Shown: piece by piece, positions 59,526-64,000 of the stretch
Position numbering within the stretch: the first letter of the stretch is position 1
Layout of the letters: each line of letters starts with the position of its first letter
Source: Amycolatopsis bartoniae
Lineage (GTDB): Bacteria > Actinomycetota > Actinomycetes > Mycobacteriales > Pseudonocardiaceae
NCBI RefSeq assembly: GCF_014191255.1
Contig: NZ_JACHWH010000002.1
Span: 310,001 to 374,000, forward strand
Direction of reading: 5' to 3'
Length of the DNA: 64,000 nt
Notes under the pieces: generated by a model
The model's database searches: none
Told to the model about the DNA's origin: nothing
Seen by the model: only the letters and a program-made list of their open reading frames with translations
Made by a program: the position numbers and the translations under genes

Positions 59526-60557
59526 TCACCGTGCACCGCCCAGCAGCGGCACTCCGACCGCCAGCGCGCAGCACACCGCCACCACGAAGGTCACCGGCGC
59601 GAACCGCACCGCGAACGAACGGCCGAAGGTACCCGCCTGCAGCGCGAAGAGCTTCACGTCGACCGCCGGGCCGACGACCAGGAACACCAGCTTCGGCAGC
59701 AGCGGCAACGCCGTCAGCGAGGCCGCCACGAACGCGTCCGCCTCGCTGCACAGCGCCAGCACCACCGCGAGCACCGCCATCGCCGCGACGCCCACCACGA
59801 CCTGCCCGCCCAGGACGCCGAACCACGACTGCGGCACCAGCACGTTCAGCGCCGCCGAGAGCAGCGCCCCCAGTACCAGGAACCCGCCCGCCTCGACCAG
59901 GTCGGCGCGGGCGACTTCGGCGAACGCCCGCCACCGGCCACGTTCGGGATCGGCCGTGCGCCGCAACGCCCGCTCGACGATCCACGACAGCTTGCCCCAG
60001 CGCGCCCACAACAAGCCCATGACGACGGCCGTCGCGAGCGAGCCCAGGAAGCGCGCCAATACCATCTCCGGCCGCCCCGGGAACGCGACCGCCGTGGCCA
60101 CCAGGACCACCGGGTTCACCGCCGGCGCGGCGAGCAGGAACGTGAGCGCCGCGGCCGGGGCGACGCCCTGGCCCAGCAGCCGCCGCGCCACCGGTACCGA
60201 CGCGCATTCGCAGCCGGGCAACGCGACGCCGGCGAGGCCCGCGACCCCGACGGCCGCCACCGTCCGGCTCGGCAGGACGCGCCGCAGCACCCGTGCGGGC
60301 ACGAACGCGGCGATCGCCCCGCTGAGCAGCACGCCGAGCACGAGGAAGGGCAACGCCTGCACGCACACCGCGACGAACACGGTGGCACCGGTGCGCAGGG
60401 CGGCCACGTCCAGCACGTCCTGCAGCCAGGACTGGGCGAGGATCGCGACGACGAGCACCGCGCACAACACCTCGACGGAGGTCACGCGGCGGCGCGGGGA
60501 CTTCTCCCGCGGGCGGTCGGTCAGCAGATCCACGCGGACGATGATGCCAGGAGGCAC
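59526..60557 (-). CDS. DUF318/UPF0718 permease
   Basis: A 343-residue permease with about eight helices. VLSGAIAAFVPARVLRRVLP, GVALPGCECASVPVARRLL and AAPAVNPVVLVATAVAF are the repeated family motifs, the CEC pair probably binding metal. ALCSEADAFVAASL is the C-terminal counterpart. Relatives include ArsP-type exporters. With DUF1980 it forms a YcgQ/YcgR-like pair, here beside zinc regulators. Confidence 0.87.
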   Translation of the reverse strand: MPPGIIVRVDLLTDRPREKSPRRRVTSVEVLCAVLVVAILAQSWLQDVLDVAALRTGATVFVAVCVQALPFLVLGVLLSGAIAAFVPARVLRRVLPSRTVAAVGVAGLAGVALPGCECASVPVARRLLGQGVAPAAALTFLLAAPAVNPVVLVATAVAFPGRPEMVLARFLGSLATAVVMGLLWARWGKLSWIVERALRRTADPERGRWRAFAEVARADLVEAGGFLVLGALLSAALNVLVPQSWFGVLGGQVVVGVAAMAVLAVVLALCSEADAFVAASLTALPLLPKLVFLVVGPAVDVKLFALQAGTFGRSFAVRFAPVTFVVAVCCALAVGVPLLGGAR

Positions 60558-61504
60558 CGACAGTTTCGGGGTCTTTCCGAGGGCTTGCTCGAAGGCGTGA
60601 TGACCGATTCAGTTCGCGGCCGGGGGTGGGGATGGGGCGGGGGTTGGGGGGCGCGACCCCGGGAAGGGGTGGGGCTCAGAGAGGGCGCGGTCGGGGGCGA
60701 GGAGGGATGTGGCTCGGCGGCGGAGGTCGGGCGGGGCGGGGCTCGGGGAGGAACGCGGCGTGGAAGGGCACGACTGGGTGGCGAGGAAGGAGCGCGGTTT
60801 GGCGGGGACGGAGGTTCGAGAGGGCGACGCTCGGGGAACGCGGCGCGGAAAGGGCGCAGCCGGAGTGGACGAAGAAGGGGTGAGGTTTTCGCCGGGGGCG
60901 GAGGTTGGAGAGGGCGGGACTCGGGGGAACGGGGCGTGGAAGGACACGGCCGGGTGGGCGAGGAAGAGGCGCGGCTTGGCAGGGCGAAAGTTCGAGAGGG
61001 CGGCGCTCGGGAAACGCGGCCCGGAAAGGACACGGCCGGAGTGGACGAAGAAGGAGCGCGGCTTGGCAGGGCGAAGGTTCGAGAGGGCGGCGCTCGGGGA
61101 ACGCGGCCCGGAAAGGGCGCAGCCGGAGTGGACGAAGAAGGGGTGAGGTTTTCGCCGGGGGCGGGACTTGGGGAACGGGGCGTGAAAAGGGCGCAACTGG
61201 GGCGGGCGGGGAGGGTGGCTTGGCGGAGCGGGGAGAGGGCGCGGCTCGGTGAGGGGCAGGGCTTGAGAAGGGCCGCAGCTCGGGAGGGGCCCGACTTGAA
61301 GAGGGGCAGGGTTGCGGAGGGGCGGCGTCGAAGTGGGGGCGCGGCCTGGGAGGGTGCGGCCTGCGAAGACGGCGGACTCCGTCGGCAAACCACTCCGGCT
61401 CCCCCGCCGTGCGGCCCGCGAGCGGCGAGCCCGCGCACCCAACCAGCCGCCTCGCTACAGACTCCGGTCGAGTCGGCACCGACAGGTGCCGACGCTCGCC
61501 GCCC
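60558..61504. repeat. Tandem repeat array with ~87-bp period
   Basis: A 0.95-kb gap upstream of the DUF318 gene. CGGAGTGGACGAAGAAGG begins at 60861, 61037 and 61124, with a variant near 60949, giving a period of 87-88 bp. Copies are highly similar in the middle and decay at both ends. Proline-rich frames run through it in several phases, none with a start signal or stable codon bias. I see no gene. Confidence 0.72.
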
Positions 61505-61921
61505 TCAGCCCTGTGTCGGGACCAGCTCTCCGCGAAGCTGCGAGGCCGTCGAGACCACCAGCATCAGCAGCGTGCCCAGCGCCGCGACTTCCAGTCCCTG
61601 CGCCGGGAACGCGTAGCGCAGCGTCAGGTCCAGACCACGGTCCGTGTGGGTCACTCCCAGTGTGCCGAACAGGCCCTGCCCCGCGCGCTCCGCCGCTGAG
61701 GCCGCGACTCCCGGCTGGTCCGGCAGATCCCATGCCACCACGCACGTCAGGCTCAGCACCGTGAGGCCCTCGGCGAGTTGCGTCGCCTGGATGACCGCCG
61801 GGACGCCGGCATGCGAGAAGGTCAGGGCGCCGTCGTCGTCGACGTGCACCTCCAGGTAGCGTTCGAGCGCCTCGCGCGCCCGGTCCAGCAGCTCCGCGGT
61901 GTCCGCGGCTTCGCTCGTCAT
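61505..61921 (-). CDS. YbjN-like/type III secretion chaperone-fold protein
   Basis: A 138-residue protein from ATG 61921, overlapping the uppS stop (ATGA). [40 protein letters not shown] and [14 protein letters not shown] suit the YbjN-like fold common in actinobacteria. It is probably a chaperone-like partner, with no enzymatic motif. Confidence 0.7.
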   Translation of the reverse strand: MTSEAADTAELLDRAREALERYLEVHVDDDGALTFSHAGVPAVIQATQLAEGLTVLSLTCVVAWDLPDQPGVAASAAERAGQGLFGTLGVTHTDRGLDLTLRYAFPAQGLEVAALGTLLMLVVSTASQLRGELVPTQG

Positions 61922-62730
61922 GAGGCACCCTTCGCGGCGTCGACAGCGGCGCCGAAACGGCGGTCCCGCTTGGCGTACTCCAGACACGCCGCCCACAGCT
62001 GGCGCCGGTCGAAGTCGGGGAACAGCGTGTCCTGGAAGACGAACTCCGCGTACGCCGACTGCCACAGCATGAAGTTCGACGTCCGCAGCTCCCCCGACGG
62101 CCGCAGGAACAGGTCCACGTCCGGCATCTCGGGCTGGTACATGTACTTCGCCAGCATCCGCTCGTCGATCTTGTCCGGGTTGACCTTGCCCTCGGCGGCG
62201 AGCTGCGCGAGACGGCGCGCGGCGTCGGCGATCTCGGCCCGGCCGCCGTAGTTGACGCACATCGTCATGTTCAGCAACGTGTTGTTCTTCGTCTTCTCCT
62301 CGGCGGCCTGCAGCTCCTTGATGACGCTGCGCCACAGCCTCGGCGCCCGGCCCGCCCAGCGGATCCGCACACCGATGGAGCCGAGGTAGTCCACCTGGCG
62401 GCGGATCGTGTCCCGGTTGAAGCCCATGAGGAAGCGCACCTCGTCGGGGCTGCGCTTCCAGTTCTCGGTGGAGAAGGCATACACCGACAGCCACTTGACG
62501 CCCAGCTCGACGGCACCGCTCGCCACGTCGATCATGACGGCCTCACCGCGTTTGTGCCCCTCGATCCGCGGCAGGCCCCGCTGGTTGGCCCAACGGCCGT
62601 TGCCGTCCATCACGAGGGCCACGTGGTGGGGCACCAGCTCGGCCGGGATCTCCGGCGGCCGCGCCCCGGAGGGGTGCGGATCCGGCGCCCGCAGCGCCAC
62701 CGCGGTGTCCTGACGTCCCCTGCGCAGCAC
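61918..62730 (-). CDS. uppS: Isoprenyl transferase (long-chain undecaprenyl/decaprenyl diphosphate synthase)
   Basis: A 270-residue cis-prenyltransferase. [20 protein letters not shown] has the catalytic Asp. [15 protein letters not shown] and [20 protein letters not shown], with FPDFD, are further conserved regions. It makes the polyprenyl diphosphate carrier for cell-wall precursors. It lies between recO and a YbjN-like gene, as its mycobacterial counterpart lies beside recO. Confidence 0.95.
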   Translation of the reverse strand: MLRRGRQDTAVALRAPDPHPSGARPPEIPAELVPHHVALVMDGNGRWANQRGLPRIEGHKRGEAVMIDVASGAVELGVKWLSVYAFSTENWKRSPDEVRFLMGFNRDTIRRQVDYLGSIGVRIRWAGRAPRLWRSVIKELQAAEEKTKNNTLLNMTMCVNYGGRAEIADAARRLAQLAAEGKVNPDKIDERMLAKYMYQPEMPDVDLFLRPSGELRTSNFMLWQSAYAEFVFQDTLFPDFDRRQLWAACLEYAKRDRRFGAAVDAAKGAS

Positions 62731-62794
62731 CCTGATCCGCCTCCCGTAGCTCGCTTCCGCCGTCCGACCCTACTTGCCCCGGACGAGGGACCCG

Positions 62795-63553
62795 CTACGC
62801 CCCGCCCCTGGCCACCTCCTTCGCCCGCCGCTCCACGAGCGGGAGCGAACGCAGCTGCCGTTCCAGGTGCCACTGCAGGTGGGCCGCCACCAGGCCGCTC
62901 GCGTCCCGCCTCGTGCCCTGCACCGACGACTCCGCGACGTCCCAGTTGCCGTGCAGCAGGGCATCCAGCAGCAGCAGCACCTCCGGCGCCGGGTGCACCG
63001 ACCCCGGCGCGCGGCACGTGCCGCACATCGAACCGCCCGCCTGGACGCTGAACGCCCGGTGCGGCCCCGGCAACCCGCAGCGCGCGCACTCCGTGATCGC
63101 CGGCGCCCAGCCCGCGAACGCCATCGCCCGCAGCAGGAACGCGTCCAGCACCAGCGACGGGTCGCGCTCACCGTCGGCCAGCGCCCGCAGGGCACCCGTG
63201 ACCAGCAGGTACAGCCGGACCGCCGGCTCGCCCTCCTCCGCCGTCAGCCTGTCCGCCGTCTCGGCGATCGCGCTGGCCGCGGTGTAGCGCTGGTAGTCGC
63301 CCACCAGCGGCAACGCGAACGCGTCCACCGTCTGCACCTGGGTGATCACGTCGAGCGTGCGGCCCGTGTAGAACTGCACGTCGACGTGCCCGAACGGCTC
63401 CAGCCGCGCGCCGAACCGCGAGGTGGTGCGGCGCACGCCCTTGGCCACGGCACGGACCTTGCCGTGCCGCCGGGTGAGCAGGGTGATGATCCGGTCGGCC
63501 TCACCCAGCTTGTGCACCCGCAGCACCACACCGGTATCGCGATAGAGGCTCAC
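62795..63553 (-). CDS. recO: DNA repair protein RecO
   Basis: A 252-residue protein. The N-terminal OB fold begins SLYRDTGVVLRVHKLGEADR, then IITLLTRRHGKVRAVAKGVR. The C-terminal helical domain has the zinc cluster CARCGLPG and CGTCRAPG. It loads RecA on gapped DNA with RecR. It lies between era and uppS, a conserved actinobacterial order. Confidence 0.94.
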   Translation of the reverse strand: MSLYRDTGVVLRVHKLGEADRIITLLTRRHGKVRAVAKGVRRTTSRFGARLEPFGHVDVQFYTGRTLDVITQVQTVDAFALPLVGDYQRYTAASAIAETADRLTAEEGEPAVRLYLLVTGALRALADGERDPSLVLDAFLLRAMAFAGWAPAITECARCGLPGPHRAFSVQAGGSMCGTCRAPGSVHPAPEVLLLLDALLHGNWDVAESSVQGTRRDASGLVAAHLQWHLERQLRSLPLVERRAKEVARGGA

Positions 63554-63585
63554 CGGAACATCGTCTCACGGAGCACCGACAGAAC

Positions 63586-64000
63586 TCAGAAACCGAGCCG
63601 CCGCAGTTGCTTCGGGTCGCGCTGCCAGTCCTTGGCCACCTTGACGTGCAGGTCGAGGTACACCTTGCTGCCCAGCAGCGCCTCGATGTGCCGCCGCGCC
63701 TCGGAACCCACCGTGCGCAGCCGTTCGCCCTTGTGCCCCAGGATGATGCCCTTCTGGCTGGGCCGCTCGACGTACAGGAACGCGTGCACGTCCACCATGT
63801 CGTCGCGGCCCTCGTGCGGCAGCATCTCCTCGACCGTGACGGCGATCGAGTGCGGCAGCTCGTCGCGCACCCCCTCCAGCGCGGCCTCGCGGATCAGCTC
63901 CGCGACCAGCGTCTGCTCGGGCTCGTCGGTGAGGTCGCCGTCCGGGTACAGCTGCGGGCCCTCCGGCAGCCGCTCGACGAGCAGGTCCGCCAGCTGCCCC
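63586..64000 (-). CDS. era: GTPase Era, C-terminal part
   Basis: About 138 C-terminal residues are visible; the GTPase domain lies beyond the window. The KH-domain region shows LIREAALEGVRDELPHSIAV, VERPSQKGIILGHKGERLRT and SKVYLDLHVKVAKDWQRDP. GxxG is GHKG. Era binds the 3' end of 16S rRNA during small-subunit maturation. It ends 32 bp before recO starts. Confidence 0.94.
   Translation of the reverse strand, partial: GQLADLLVERLPEGPQLYPDGDLTDEPEQTLVAELIREAALEGVRDELPHSIAVTVEEMLPHEGRDDMVDVHAFLYVERPSQKGIILGHKGERLRTVGSEARRHIEALLGSKVYLDLHVKVAKDWQRDPKQLRRLGF

Noticed and set aside
60521-61438. Proline-rich 305-codon frame on the minus strand of the 87-bp array
   Set aside because: Other frames of the same array are equally open, no Shine-Dalgarno is seen, and it overlaps the permease start. 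Repeat translation is more likely than a wall protein.
58425-61616. 1063-codon open frame running through two repeat arrays and the permease region
   Set aside because: It crosses convergent genes and the arrays; the later part is Gly/Arg/Glu-rich repeat translation with no start signal.

Overview
The window is GC-rich with many GTG starts and tightly packed or overlapping genes, which points to an actinomycete. Gene content and order suggest Pseudonocardiaceae, Amycolatopsis-like (inference). The best chromosomal landmarks are dnaG (42.8-44.7 kb), dgt (49.9-51.1 kb) and the block glyS - SmtB-type regulator - zur - uppS - recO - era (55.3-64.0 kb). That order matches the mycobacterial chromosome (established synteny).

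0-16 kb holds the end of a PEP-mutase/isocitrate-lyase family gene, an AT-richer lipoprotein gene, and an unusual density of partner-switch genes (degenerate anti-sigma ATPases, STAS proteins, a MEDS-STAS/MEDS-ATPase pair). It also holds a secreted DUF6351 esterase-like protein, an amidohydrolase controlled by a TetR repressor with two identical 19-bp operators, a Sir2 deacylase and a second TetR gene. A ~0.9 kb array of degenerate tandem repeats precedes a frameshifted 2H phosphoesterase.

16-28.5 kb holds a coupled operon (pobA-like hydroxylase, two Gfo/Idh/MocA oxidoreductases, a zinc alcohol dehydrogenase, a DUF2235 protein, an enoyl-CoA hydratase). Next come a TAXI-type binding lipoprotein convergent with an OmpR-type two-component system, an AnsP-like permease behind four 11-bp-spaced direct repeats, and small methyltransferase, VOC and RHH genes.

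28.86-40.43 kb is a complete pSAM2-type actinomycete integrative and conjugative element (AICE) of about 11.5 kb in a tRNA-Asn gene. It has 43-bp att repeats, Int, Xis, an HUH replication initiator, an FtsK/TraSA-like translocase, KorSA-like GntR and Pif-like NUDIX genes, a HEPN/Abi gene and an HD-domain gene. Its left arm carries an AT-rich two-gene cassette (29.48-31.41 kb) encoding a coiled-coil membrane protein and a membrane-anchored beta-rich protein. I do not recognise this cassette; it is the best candidate here for an undescribed system. Just outside attL lies the C-terminal remnant of a different integrase, so the tRNA has been a repeated integration site.

40.4-64 kb returns to the chromosome: tam, dnaG, an ECF41/SigJ sigma factor with its carboxymuconolactone decarboxylase partner (with a matching ECF41 promoter), and a codirectional run of eight genes (ABC exporter, DesKR-type two-component system, YdcF, dgt, a bacterial serpin, a polytopic membrane protein). 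The zinc-regulation block follows with a DUF1980/DUF318 pair separated by more degenerate repeats, then uppS, recO and the 3' part of era.
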